In this document: positions 26,475-35,016 of the stretch, one piece after another
Layout: each line of letters begins with the position of its first letter
How positions within the stretch are numbered: the first letter of the stretch is position 1
DNA from: Marinomonas algicola
GTDB lineage: Bacteria; Pseudomonadota; Gammaproteobacteria; Pseudomonadales; Marinomonadaceae
DNA: 64,000 bases
NCBI RefSeq assembly: GCF_014805825.1
Contig: NZ_CP061941.1
Location: forward strand, 1,488,001-1,552,000
Direction: 5' to 3'
Notes under the pieces: generated by a model
Databases searched by the model: none
The model's input: the letters and a program-made list of their open reading frames with translations, nothing else
What the model was told of the DNA's origin: nothing
Made by a program: the position numbers and the translations under genes

Positions 26475-27575
26475 ATGGAAAAGAAATCGCGCATTTTTGA
26501 TAAAAAGGGCTTTGTTAAAGATACATTGCAAACCGTCCTAATTTGCTATGTTATTGCTATGGTTCTTTGGTGGAGTGATGGAGGGGAGTTTTGGCTCTCT
26601 TTTCAAGTGTCGTTGGTATTTGGTCTCTCCTGTTTACTTTGCATTAGTTGCGGTTTTTATTTCCTAAAGCATTACTTGCATACGGCGATTATTGCATTGA
26701 TCGGAAGTTTAATTGGTGCTTTGATTGGCGTCATTCATCTTATTTATCGTATTTACGGTGATATCAGTCATATTCTAAATGTACCGTTTTCGGATATGGT
26801 ATTAAGAATTCTATTTAGTTTTTTAATTACTTATATTTTCTATAGTACTCATCGCCTTAATGAAAAAGATAAAGAGCTGCAGGCCCAGAAACTGAAAACG
26901 CTTATGCAAGAAAAGCAATTAACTGAATCCAATTATAAGATGTTACAGTCTCAAATGGAGCCGCATTTCCTATTTAATACATTAGCCAATATACGAGTTT
27001 TAATCGATATCGAGCCAGAATCTGCGAAAAAAATGACGGATAACTTAACGGATCTATTACGTGCTTCTATGACAAAAGCGCAGAAGCAAATAATATTCTT
27101 GAAAGATGAACTGGAAATTGCGAGAGCTTATCTCGATATTCAAAAAGTCAGAATGGGTGATAGGTTAGCCTACACATTGACGATTGATGATAGGCTTAAA
27201 GATGAAAAATGCCCCCCGTTTGTTATTCAGCCATTGGTTGAGAATGCCGTTTTACATGGCTTAGAGCCCAGTGTTGAAGGAGGAAAACTCAGCATTAGAG
27301 TGTTAAGAGACCAGACTCATATTATTGTATCAATACAAAATTCATCTGGTGAAGTACTAAATACAGCGTTGGCAGGGAGTACTTCTGGCCCTCTAGATCA
27401 AGAGTCGAAAGGAAATGGAATTGCTATGAATAATATACGGCAAAGAATGGCGTTGCTTTATGGTGATGAAGCCAGTTTGACTTTAGAAAAAAAAGTGGAC
27501 AAGGACAAAAAAGAATTAACGAGCGACGTGTATTTAAAATGGCCGTTACAAATTGAAAGAAGTGAGTTGATATGA
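26475..27575 (+). CDS. LytS/YehU-type sensor histidine kinase
   Basis: Membrane sensor kinase. The ATG at 26475 follows GAGGTGAG; an in-frame GTG three codons earlier is too close to that site. Four hydrophobic helices lie within about residues 15-130, without a recognised sensory domain. A coiled-coil linker (KDKELQAQKLKTLMQEKQLT) leads to the His_kinase domain QSQMEPHFLFNTLANIRVLI with the phosphorylated His in PHFLFN. The ATPase domain has PLVENAVLHGLEP (N box) and GNGIAMNNIRQRM. It overlaps the response regulator by 4 bp (ATGA), so the two form a coupled pair. Confidence 0.92.
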   Translation: MEKKSRIFDKKGFVKDTLQTVLICYVIAMVLWWSDGGEFWLSFQVSLVFGLSCLLCISCGFYFLKHYLHTAIIALIGSLIGALIGVIHLIYRIYGDISHILNVPFSDMVLRILFSFLITYIFYSTHRLNEKDKELQAQKLKTLMQEKQLTESNYKMLQSQMEPHFLFNTLANIRVLIDIEPESAKKMTDNLTDLLRASMTKAQKQIIFLKDELEIARAYLDIQKVRMGDRLAYTLTIDDRLKDEKCPPFVIQPLVENAVLHGLEPSVEGGKLSIRVLRDQTHIIVSIQNSSGEVLNTALAGSTSGPLDQESKGNGIAMNNIRQRMALLYGDEASLTLEKKVDKDKKELTSDVYLKWPLQIERSELI

Positions 27576-28330
27576 ATGTTTTAGTTGTTGATGACGAGCC
27601 TTTGCTGCGCTTTCATATGCAAAAAATGCTCAATGAACTATGGGAAGAGGTTGATCACATTGTCACAGCAAACTCTGGTGCAGAAGCTTTAAAGTTAATG
27701 CAAAAAATTGATATCCATACTATTTTTATGGATATCAAAATGCCAGGAATGAGTGGTCTAGATGCGGCTAAAGAAATACGGCGCCTAGGCTATAAAGGAA
27801 ATCTAGTGTTTGTAACAGCCTATGATGAGCATGCTATTGAAGCCTTTGAACAAGAAGCTGTTGATTATCTCTTGAAGCCAGTAGGAGAGTCACGTTTAAA
27901 CTCGTGTATAGAGCGATTAATGAAACAGGATAAAACACTCATAAAATATGAACTGGATGCTGATCAGATAAATCGCTGGTTACCGAGTGATCAATCTAGC
28001 GCGCAATACTTATCTTGGATTAACGTATCGATTGGCGATCGAATATTGGTTATCAATGTAGACGATGTATTCTGTTTTATCTCTGAAGATAAATACACCA
28101 CAGTGGTGACAAAAGAGGGCGATTACTTAATTAAAAAATCCATCAAACAGCTTATAAGTGAACTTCACCCAGATCGTTTCTGGCGTATACATCGTGCCGT
28201 CATTGTTCAAGTAGCGAAAATTAGTCAAGTTATGAAGGATGAACAAGGTCGATACTCACTGAGTCTAAAGGAAATGCACAAGGTGCTTCCTGTAAGTCGA
28301 AACAATACCTATCTATTTAAGCAAATGTAG
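27572..28330 (+). CDS. LytTR-family response regulator
   Basis: DNA-binding regulator partner of the preceding kinase. The receiver domain (1-120) has the acidic pair in VVDDEP, the phospho-Asp in TIFMDIKMPGMSGLDA, Thr in VFVTAYDEHA and Lys in YLLKPV. The LytTR domain (about 150-250) includes DRILVINVDDVFCFISEDKY and DRFWRIHRAVIVQVAKISQV. The family (AlgR, LytR, AgrA, YehT) binds direct repeats with a GTT core. The targets are unknown; ACAGTTAG words occur before mipA and just after this gene. Confidence 0.93.
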   Translation: MNVLVVDDEPLLRFHMQKMLNELWEEVDHIVTANSGAEALKLMQKIDIHTIFMDIKMPGMSGLDAAKEIRRLGYKGNLVFVTAYDEHAIEAFEQEAVDYLLKPVGESRLNSCIERLMKQDKTLIKYELDADQINRWLPSDQSSAQYLSWINVSIGDRILVINVDDVFCFISEDKYTTVVTKEGDYLIKKSIKQLISELHPDRFWRIHRAVIVQVAKISQVMKDEQGRYSLSLKEMHKVLPVSRNNTYLFKQM

Positions 28331-28633
28331 TTTGGCATACAGTTTGTCATCGTATCGACACAGGTTTGACATAAGTTTGAAATAGAATCATGAGTGAGTG
28401 AGTTTGATTTGATGGAGATACTTTATTGAGTAGGGGTTATTTCTTTAGTGGTATTGCTAAATAAAAAACTTGCTCTATTGTCTCGGTCAGTTGAAAATCA
28501 GCATTCAGTTAGTGTGTTAAGAATGAGCTAACTGTAATAATCTCAGGTTTTATTCTAGGTAAACTTCTGTGTAGTTTCTGTTGGAATAAATAATTTTCCT
28601 TATATGAATGACGAATAGTCTTCTGGATTTAGC
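28331..28633. other. Gene-free stretch with an ACAGTTAG dyad
   Basis: No ORF or RNA gene was recognised. The notable feature is an inverted repeat, CAGTTAG at 28506-28512 and CTAACTG at 28528-28534, whose right arm read on the minus strand gives ACAGTTAGC, the same word as in the mipA repeats. No clear promoter was picked. Confidence 0.5.
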
Positions 28634-29653
28634 ATGTCAGATTTGAAAAAATTCACAGCCACCCAATTAGGTTGGAGTACTTTCTTTAACCAACAACTGT
28701 CTCTTGAAGAAATGGAGTCCTGTTTTCCAGCAAGAGTGACCAATATTGTTTTGAATAAGATTGAGTGTTTGTGCGAACAAGGTGATGTTTCATTATCTAT
28801 TGAAAGTGAAATGGATGGGTTGGTTGCTGGTGATTGGTTGCTACTTACTGAAAAAAATCGCTTTTATCGAGCTTTAGAGCGTTCAACTGAGCTGCATTCA
28901 CCGTCTTCTTTGCATAAAACGCTTGTTGCAAATTTGGACACATTATTTGTTGTTTCCTCAATGAATGATGGCTTTGACTTAGCCTATATTCAAGAAAGTG
29001 TGGCATTGGCGAAAAAGTCTCATATTGAGGTGGTTGTTATTTTGACTCATAAAGATCAATGTGAAGATTATTATGTTTATTTAGATCAAGTCCAAGCCAT
29101 TCGTAATGATCTTGTTATTGAAGCCATAAATTCACGTGAAGAAAGCAGCGCTAACCGTTTACTTGATTGGTGTGGCAAAGGCCAAATGGTGGCTTTAATA
29201 GGGAAAGAAAACTCAGGGAAAAGTCGTATTGTAAAAACCTTACTCTCGGTGACTCAGACACCAGATGAAAACCGTTTTGGTAATAAAGGCGCGCAGGAAT
29301 CGAATCAATTTTATTTACTAAAAGAGGCCGGCCTGATTTTTGAGTCGGCGGCCATAAAAGTTTTATGTCAGACTCAAACACGAGAAGATCAAATTCAAGA
29401 CACCTTATTAGAAGTTAAGCGTCTAGCGAAAGAGTGCCGCTTTGCCAATTGTAAACACACTGTTGAACCGGGTTGTTCGATACAAAGTGCGATCAAACTT
29501 GGTCTATTGGATGAATCACTATTAAGAGCCATTCAGTCCGATGATAAGGACGTTGACTCGGATGCAGAGAAAAGAGCATTGGACAAAAAGTCCGATAAAT
29601 TATCGAAAACTTTGCATTCTATTTCACGGAAAAATAAAAAAGAAATAGAATAA
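28634..29653 (+). CDS. RsgA/YjeQ-like protein with degenerate GTPase motifs
   Basis: 339-residue paralogue of the ribosome-assembly GTPase RsgA. An OB-fold region comes first (PARVTNIVLNKIECLCEQGD), then a circularly permuted G domain. G4 is changed (LTHKDQ instead of NKxD). The P-loop survives (GKENSGKS). The switch region and the DxPG motif are lost (G-LIFESAAIK where LIDTPG is expected). The C-terminal zinc knuckle is intact: CRFANCKHTVEPGCSIQSAI. It could still bind nucleotide and ribosome but probably does not hydrolyse GTP by the normal route. A canonical rsgA is expected elsewhere in the genome. It ends at a strong terminator. Confidence 0.83.
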   Translation: MSDLKKFTATQLGWSTFFNQQLSLEEMESCFPARVTNIVLNKIECLCEQGDVSLSIESEMDGLVAGDWLLLTEKNRFYRALERSTELHSPSSLHKTLVANLDTLFVVSSMNDGFDLAYIQESVALAKKSHIEVVVILTHKDQCEDYYVYLDQVQAIRNDLVIEAINSREESSANRLLDWCGKGQMVALIGKENSGKSRIVKTLLSVTQTPDENRFGNKGAQESNQFYLLKEAGLIFESAAIKVLCQTQTREDQIQDTLLEVKRLAKECRFANCKHTVEPGCSIQSAIKLGLLDESLLRAIQSDDKDVDSDAEKRALDKKSDKLSKTLHSISRKNKKEIE

Positions 29654-29665
29654 GTGCGGGTTACT

Positions 29666-29694
29666 ATAAAAAAGAGGTCCTCCCTCTTTTTTAT
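29666..29694 (+). terminator. Bidirectional-looking intrinsic terminator
   Basis: A 12-bp stem (ATAAAAAAGAGG 29666-29677, CCTCTTTTTTAT 29683-29694) has a 5-nt loop. It carries a T-run on both strands and lies 12 bp after the RsgA-like gene. Confidence 0.88.
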
Positions 29695-29741
29695 AGTTTT
29701 ATAGAATGATACAGATCAACCGTCATAACTGGATTCGATAA

Positions 29742-29933
29742 ATGAAGAGTAAACAGAAGATAAAATCTCCCTGTGTCAATATGTGTAATTTAGATGAGAA
29801 TGATGTGTGTCTTGGTTGTTATCGTTCTGCGAAAGAGATTACGATTTGGGGGCGAAGCAGCCATGACGAGAAAAGAGAAATTATGGCCAAGGTGAGAGAA
29901 AGGGAAAAAAACAGCCCTTTTTATAGTGAGTAA
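29742..29933 (+). CDS. DUF1289 small Cys-rich protein
   Basis: 63-residue protein of unknown function. It has the compact DUF1289 signature SPCVNMCNLDENDVCLGCYR, with four cysteines (C-x3-C-x7-C-x2-C) that probably bind a metal, followed by TIWGRSSHDEKREIMAKVRE, where W and the helix are conserved. Small size and complete motif argue that it is real. It stands alone between a terminator and the thiamine riboswitch. Confidence 0.88.
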   Translation: MKSKQKIKSPCVNMCNLDENDVCLGCYRSAKEITIWGRSSHDEKREIMAKVREREKNSPFYSE

Positions 29934-30070
29934 AGGAAGATAAAAGATTCTCTCGGATGATCTTTTAAAGACAAATTGCACTCTTCAAAGGCTAAAATTT
30001 ATTCCGTTAATATCCAGATAGACCACTCTTCCTGCTTTACAATCCAATCAAAGCTAAGTATTCTTCAGGC

Positions 30071-30157
30071 ACTTGTCGGAGTGCCATTTGGCTGAGATCG
30101 CTTTTAAGCGGGATCCGCAGAACCTGATCAGGGCTAAAAACCTGCGTAGGAAACAAG
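30071..30157 (+). promoter_or_regulatory. TPP riboswitch (THI element)
   Basis: Thiamine-pyrophosphate aptamer in the thiC leader. Conserved blocks in order: GGAGTGCC and GGCTGAGA (pyrimidine-sensing arm), GGGATCCGCAGAACCTGATC, then CCTGCGTAGGAAACAAG. CTTGT (30072-30076) and ACAAG (30153-30157) close the P1 stem. About 180 nt lie between the aptamer and the thiC ATG. They contain a 10-bp long-range stem (CTTCTATTGG 30193-30202, CCAATAGAAG 30240-30249) but no T-run terminator. A small TTCTC/GAGAA pairing near the start codon could hide the ribosome site, so control of translation is more likely. Confidence 0.95.
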
Positions 30158-30336
30158 AAAATCGTTATCTTTTCTTATCTGCATCGAATGTACTTCTATT
30201 GGGTTATTCCAAGAGGCATTCTTTGTTGTCTTATGGGTACCAATAGAAGGTTTGAAGCGTCATTCTCTTTTTAGAGATGCGTTAAGGCCACACACCAGAC
30301 AAGCAATTCTCCATTTAACATTATTGAGAACGGCTT

Positions 30337-32388
30337 ATGTCATCAAATAACGAATTAGTTAATACAGCAAACGAGTTAATCAAAAAACCAAGTAAGCAAA
30401 GTCGTGAAGCTTCACGCCAAGCCGCTAAACAGTTCATAGAATCTTTACAAGCCACGCCTTTCCCATCTTCTGAACGAATTTATGTTGAAGGTTCAAACCC
30501 TTCCATTCGCGTTCCAATGCGACAAATTAATTTGTCGGATACGCCAATTGGTTCTGATCCTAAGTCGTTAACATATGAACCGAATGAGCCTATTTATGTG
30601 TATGATTGCTCTGGGGCATATGCGGATCCTGATGCTAACATCGATGTCCATAAAGGATTACCAAGACTGAGAGAAAATTGGATCAAAGATCGAAACGATA
30701 CTGAGCACTTAGCACAATTATCTTCTGAATTCTCTAAAGAAAGGTTGGCAAATGCGGCTTTAGATGAACTGCGTTTTAAAGATTTGCCGACTCGTTCTCG
30801 GGCGAGCGAGGGTAAAAACGTCACGCAGATGCATTACGCACGTCAAGGTATTATCACTCCAGAAATGGAGTTTATTGCCATTCGAGAAAATCAGAACCTG
30901 GCGGCCATTAAGAGTGAATTACTGCGACGTCAACATGCAGGAAAAAATTTTGGCGCTAATATTCAGCAATACATAACCCCTGAGTTTGTAAGAGATGAAG
31001 TGGCGCGTGGTCGAGCGATTATCCCGAACAACATCAACCACCCTGAATCTGAACCTATGATCATTGGGCGCAACTTTCTGGTGAAAGTGAATGCCAACAT
31101 CGGTAACTCGGCGGTCACTTCATCGATTGAAGAAGAAGTTGAAAAACTGGTTTGGTCTACCCGCTGGGGTGCCGATACAGTAATGGATTTATCAACAGGT
31201 AAGAATATCCATGAAACTCGTGAATGGATATTGCGTAACTCCCCCGTTCCTATTGGAACCGTTCCAATTTACCAAGCGTTAGAAAAGGTCGATGGTGTAG
31301 CCGAAGACCTGAATTGGGAAGTATTTCGAGATACTTTGTTAGAGCAGGCCGAGCAAGGAGTGGACTACTTTACTATTCATGCTGGTGTTTTGCTTAGGTT
31401 CGTACCCATGACGGCCAAGCGCTTAACGGGAATTGTCTCTCGCGGTGGCTCTATTATGGCGAAATGGTGCCTTTCCCATCATGAAGAGAACTTTACTTAC
31501 ACTCGTTTTCGTGAAATTTGTGAGATTTGCGCTCAATACGATGTGGCCTTATCTCTTGGTGACGGTTTGCGTCCAGGTTCTATTATGGATGCCAATGATG
31601 AAGCGCAAATGTCTGAATTACGCACCTTAGGGGAGCTAACAAAAATAGCGTGGGAATACGACGTTCAAGTGATGATTGAAGGTCCTGGACATGTTCCAAT
31701 GCAGCTGATAGAAGAGAATATGACAGAGCAATTGAAATCCTGTCACGAAGCGCCTTTTTATACTTTAGGGCCATTAACGCAAGATATTGCACCAGCTTAC
31801 GATCACATCACTTCCGGCATTGGTGCCGCTCAAATTGGTTGGTATGGTTGCGCCATGTTGTGCTATGTCACACCAAAAGAGCATTTGGGTTTACCGAATA
31901 AAGAAGATGTTAAAGAAGGTCTAATCACCTATAAGATCGCCGCTCATGCGGCGGATTTAGCTAAAGGTCATCCAGGCGCTCAAGTACGAGATAATGCTCT
32001 TTCTAAAGCGCGTTTTGAATTTCGTTGGGAAGATCAATTTAATTTATCTTTAGATCCAATTCGCGCACGAGCTTATCACGATGAAACGATTCCACAAGCT
32101 TCTGGTAAAGTGGCTCACTTCTGTTCAATGTGCGGTCCCAAGTTTTGCTCTATGAAGATCACCCAAGAAGTCCGAGATTACGCGGATGGACTCGAAGCGG
32201 CCAAATTAGAACGAATTGATGCGACGGATATTACCCATGTTGACGCACAGACTGGCATGCAAAAAATGTCGGAACAGTTCAAAGAACTAGGGAGTGATGT
32301 GTATTTAACAACGGATGTATTGGAGGAAAAAGGGACATTACTCAAGCACAAGGCTAAAGAGGCCTTATTAAGCGGAGAGGAGGGTTAA
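30337..32388 (+). CDS. thiC: Phosphomethylpyrimidine synthase
   Basis: Radical-SAM enzyme that rearranges 5-aminoimidazole ribotide into hydroxymethylpyrimidine phosphate, the pyrimidine half of thiamine. The 683-residue protein is the long proteobacterial form with the N-terminal ThiC-associated domain. NANIGNSAVTSSIEEEVEKL, RGGSIMAKWCLSHHEENFTY and IEGPGHVPMQLIEENM are family hallmarks. The C-terminal cluster motif CSMCGPKFCS (C-x2-C-x4-C) is intact. It is first in the thi operon behind a TPP riboswitch, and its stop overlaps the next start (TAATG). Confidence 0.98.
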   Translation: MSSNNELVNTANELIKKPSKQSREASRQAAKQFIESLQATPFPSSERIYVEGSNPSIRVPMRQINLSDTPIGSDPKSLTYEPNEPIYVYDCSGAYADPDANIDVHKGLPRLRENWIKDRNDTEHLAQLSSEFSKERLANAALDELRFKDLPTRSRASEGKNVTQMHYARQGIITPEMEFIAIRENQNLAAIKSELLRRQHAGKNFGANIQQYITPEFVRDEVARGRAIIPNNINHPESEPMIIGRNFLVKVNANIGNSAVTSSIEEEVEKLVWSTRWGADTVMDLSTGKNIHETREWILRNSPVPIGTVPIYQALEKVDGVAEDLNWEVFRDTLLEQAEQGVDYFTIHAGVLLRFVPMTAKRLTGIVSRGGSIMAKWCLSHHEENFTYTRFREICEICAQYDVALSLGDGLRPGSIMDANDEAQMSELRTLGELTKIAWEYDVQVMIEGPGHVPMQLIEENMTEQLKSCHEAPFYTLGPLTQDIAPAYDHITSGIGAAQIGWYGCAMLCYVTPKEHLGLPNKEDVKEGLITYKIAAHAADLAKGHPGAQVRDNALSKARFEFRWEDQFNLSLDPIRARAYHDETIPQASGKVAHFCSMCGPKFCSMKITQEVRDYADGLEAAKLERIDATDITHVDAQTGMQKMSEQFKELGSDVYLTTDVLEEKGTLLKHKAKEALLSGEEG

Positions 32389-34004
32389 TGTTATCAATGA
32401 CTTCATCTCCTCCTGTGATTGTGTGTGTTGGTGGTTCGGACCCCAGCGCGCACGCTGGTTTACAGGCTGATCTTCGAGTGGGTCAGGATTTGGGTGTGCA
32501 TGTAACTACGGTAGTCAGCGCCTTAACCGCGCAAAACTCTCAATCGGTATTCGCTGTGTACCCTATGAGTAAAGTGCAGTTCGATCAACAATGGGAAAGT
32601 ATCTTGCAGGATATGACACCAAGCGTGGTAAAAATTGGTCTACTACCTAACGCAGAGTTAGTGTCAGCAATCGCTACTTGGTTGGCCAAAATAAAAATGG
32701 ATAATCCTAATTGTCGTGTTGTTCTTGATCCTGTTGGTGCTTCTTCTACTGGACAGAGATTGCGCACTCAACCGTTAGAAGGCACCACCGATTCAGTGGG
32801 TCCCAGCTCAAGTGCATTAGACTTGTTGCCATTGGTTGACTGGATCACGCCGAACATTCAGGAATTTGAGGAAATAATCACGTCAAAGCTCGAAAAGGAT
32901 AAGCCAACAGCAAATTTGAGTTTAACAGAAAGTGTTGATTTATTATTAAGTCAAAATCCTGAGTTAAGCAAAGTTCAATGGATTATTAAGGGCGGTCATG
33001 GTGTCAATCAAACAGACTCCTTATTAGAGTCAGATGACTGTGTGGATTGGTTATTTTCAAGTCGTGTCAAAGTGGATGGCTTAGTCTCGCCTTTTGGATT
33101 TTCTTCAAAGAGGCAGAAAAATTGCCATAGTCGCGGAACGGGGTGCAGTTTTGCCACGGCATTAAGCAGCTTTTTGGCTCTAGGTTATGATGAAATGGAC
33201 AGTCTAACCTTAACAAAAAGCTATATTAATCATGCGCTTGAATTGAGCTATCAAGTGGGTAAGAAAACTGGCCCTCTAGCCGCGTGTGGCTGGCCTGATC
33301 AAATAAAACACCTTCCTGAAGTCCTTCAAGTGACGGCTGACCAATGGCTTTTAGACGGTCTTTGTTTTCCTGAAATAGCCTCTAGCTCTCTTGGGCTTTA
33401 TCCTGTGGTGGATTCGCCTGTATGGATTGAGCGTTTACTAAAAGCTGGCATCAAAACGATTCAATTAAGAGTAAAAGACCCGGACTCGAGTACTTTAGAT
33501 CAAGATATAAAACAGTCAATTGAACTTGGTAAGACCTATCGTGCTCAGGTTTTTATCAACGATTATTGGCAAAAGGCCATTGAGTATGGCGCTTATGGCG
33601 TGCATCTGGGACAAGAGGATTTATTGACGGCCGATTTGACTCGCATTGCTCACGCCGGCCTGCGCTTAGGCGTCAGTACACATGGGTATTTTGAGATAGC
33701 GAGAGCACGTAAGGTTCATCCAAGCTATATTGCTTTAGGCCATATTTTTCCAACACAAACAAAAAACATGCCGTCTCAACCTCAAGGTACGGTTCGATTG
33801 CACAAGTATGCAAGGTTATTGGCTGGTGAATATCCTACAGTGGCTATTGGTGGCATAAATGCAACGGTTTTTGACGAAGTGTTGGAAACCGGTGTAGATG
33901 GTATTGCTATGGTTACAGCCATTACTCAATCTAATGATCCTGAGGAAGTTGTTAGCCGCTTTATGGAAAAATTCCTTCACACTGACCTACCTATTACGTC
34001 TTGA
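32388..34004 (+). CDS. thiDE: ThiD-ThiE fusion: HMP-P kinase / thiamine-phosphate synthase
   Basis: Bifunctional 538-residue protein. Residues about 1-300 are ThiD: VCVGGSDPSAHAGLQADLRV, VVLDPVGASSTG and the anion hole RGTGCSFATALSSFL; this half phosphorylates HMP-P. Residues about 335-530 are ThiE: LYPVVDSPVWIERLLKAGIK, VFINDYWQKAIEYGAYGVHL (GQED), ALGHIFPTQTKNMP and VAIGGINA; this half joins HMP-PP with thiazole phosphate. The start overlaps the thiC stop by one base; a second in-frame ATG lies 9 bp on. The ThiD loop has SAHAG where SGGAG is usual. Fused ThiDE proteins are known in gammaproteobacteria. Confidence 0.95.
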   Translation: MLSMTSSPPVIVCVGGSDPSAHAGLQADLRVGQDLGVHVTTVVSALTAQNSQSVFAVYPMSKVQFDQQWESILQDMTPSVVKIGLLPNAELVSAIATWLAKIKMDNPNCRVVLDPVGASSTGQRLRTQPLEGTTDSVGPSSSALDLLPLVDWITPNIQEFEEIITSKLEKDKPTANLSLTESVDLLLSQNPELSKVQWIIKGGHGVNQTDSLLESDDCVDWLFSSRVKVDGLVSPFGFSSKRQKNCHSRGTGCSFATALSSFLALGYDEMDSLTLTKSYINHALELSYQVGKKTGPLAACGWPDQIKHLPEVLQVTADQWLLDGLCFPEIASSSLGLYPVVDSPVWIERLLKAGIKTIQLRVKDPDSSTLDQDIKQSIELGKTYRAQVFINDYWQKAIEYGAYGVHLGQEDLLTADLTRIAHAGLRLGVSTHGYFEIARARKVHPSYIALGHIFPTQTKNMPSQPQGTVRLHKYARLLAGEYPTVAIGGINATVFDEVLETGVDGIAMVTAITQSNDPEEVVSRFMEKFLHTDLPITS

Positions 34005-34019
34005 TAAAAGGATACAATC

Positions 34020-34220
34020 ATGAAAAAAATCAAACTAAATGATTCATCTTTTCAATTTTCAGGTGAGTCTATAGGCGATTTGTTAGATCACCTTCAATCA
34101 AACAAAGACGGCATAGCACTCGCTGTTAATCAAGAGGTTGTCCCCAAAAGTCAGTGGAGTAAAACGTTAATACGACAAGGCGATAATGTACTGATTTTTG
34201 AATCCATTGCAGGAGGGTAA
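34020..34220 (+). CDS. thiS: Sulfur carrier protein ThiS
   Basis: 66-residue ubiquitin-fold protein whose C-terminal glycine is adenylated and then thiocarboxylated to supply sulfur for the thiazole ring. It ends FESIAGG with the required Gly-Gly tail, and ALAVNQEVVPKSQW is the typical middle. AAAGGA upstream supports the ATG. It lies 15 bp after thiDE and 4 bp before thiG. The ThiF adenylyltransferase that activates it is not in this operon. Confidence 0.95.
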   Translation: MKKIKLNDSSFQFSGESIGDLLDHLQSNKDGIALAVNQEVVPKSQWSKTLIRQGDNVLIFESIAGG

Positions 34221-34224
34221 TGAC

Positions 34225-35016
34225 ATGCGCTTATTAGAAAAGGATCCACTGATCATTGGTGGTCAAACATTTACCTCTCGTCTTTTCACTGGCACAGGTA
34301 AATATGCCAATTCAAACTCCATGATGGAGTCAATAAAAGCCAGTGAAAGTGAACTGGTTACCTTATCCCTGAGGCGAATGGATTTAGCGAATCACAGTGA
34401 TAATATTCTGAAGCCGTTGCAACAGCATGGTATGAAATTATTACCGAATACCTCAGGAGCTAGGTCGGCAAAGGAAGCTGTTTTTGCCGCGAACTTAGCC
34501 CGCGAGGCATTGGAAACCCATTGGGTGAAGTTAGAAATTCATCCTGACCCTCGTTACCTCATGCCAGATCCAATCGAAACGTTGGCAGCGGCGGAGACCT
34601 TGATAAAACAAGGTTTTATTGTGATGCCCTACGTTCATGCTGACCCGGTGTTATGTAAGCGATTGGAAGAAATTGGCTGTCAGTGTGTTATGCCTTTGGG
34701 TGCACCTATTGGTTCTAATAAAGGGTTGGCGAGCCGTACTTTTCTAGAAATTATTATCGAGCAGAGCCAAGTGCCTGTCATTATTGATGCGGGTATAGGT
34801 TCTCCTGCTGACGCGGCATTGGCGATGCAACTCGGCGCTGATGGTGTTTTGGTTAATACAGCCATGGCGGTAGCACGTAACCCGGCCGCAATGGGGTATG
34901 CGTTTCGATTGGCTGTTGAGGCGGGAAGAGTTGCCTATCACTCGGGTCTTGGTGAGGTTGAGCAAAACGCGATAGCCTCGAGTCCTATGACCGACTTTTT
35001 AGCTGGATTATCTTGA
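34225..35016 (+). CDS. thiG: Thiazole synthase
   Basis: Forms the thiazole ring from 1-deoxy-D-xylulose 5-phosphate, dehydroglycine and ThiS thiocarboxylate. The start at 34225 follows AGGAGGG by 7 nt; a longer frame exists but lies in thiS. MRLLEKDPLIIGGQTFTSRL, FTGTGKYAN, then WVKLEIHPDPRYLMPDPIET (Schiff-base Lys region), and MPLGAPIGSNKGL and VIIDAGIGSPADAALAMQLG (phosphate site) are all present. The length of 263 residues is standard. It overlaps thiH by one base. Confidence 0.97.
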   Translation: MRLLEKDPLIIGGQTFTSRLFTGTGKYANSNSMMESIKASESELVTLSLRRMDLANHSDNILKPLQQHGMKLLPNTSGARSAKEAVFAANLAREALETHWVKLEIHPDPRYLMPDPIETLAAAETLIKQGFIVMPYVHADPVLCKRLEEIGCQCVMPLGAPIGSNKGLASRTFLEIIIEQSQVPVIIDAGIGSPADAALAMQLGADGVLVNTAMAVARNPAAMGYAFRLAVEAGRVAYHSGLGEVEQNAIASSPMTDFLAGLS

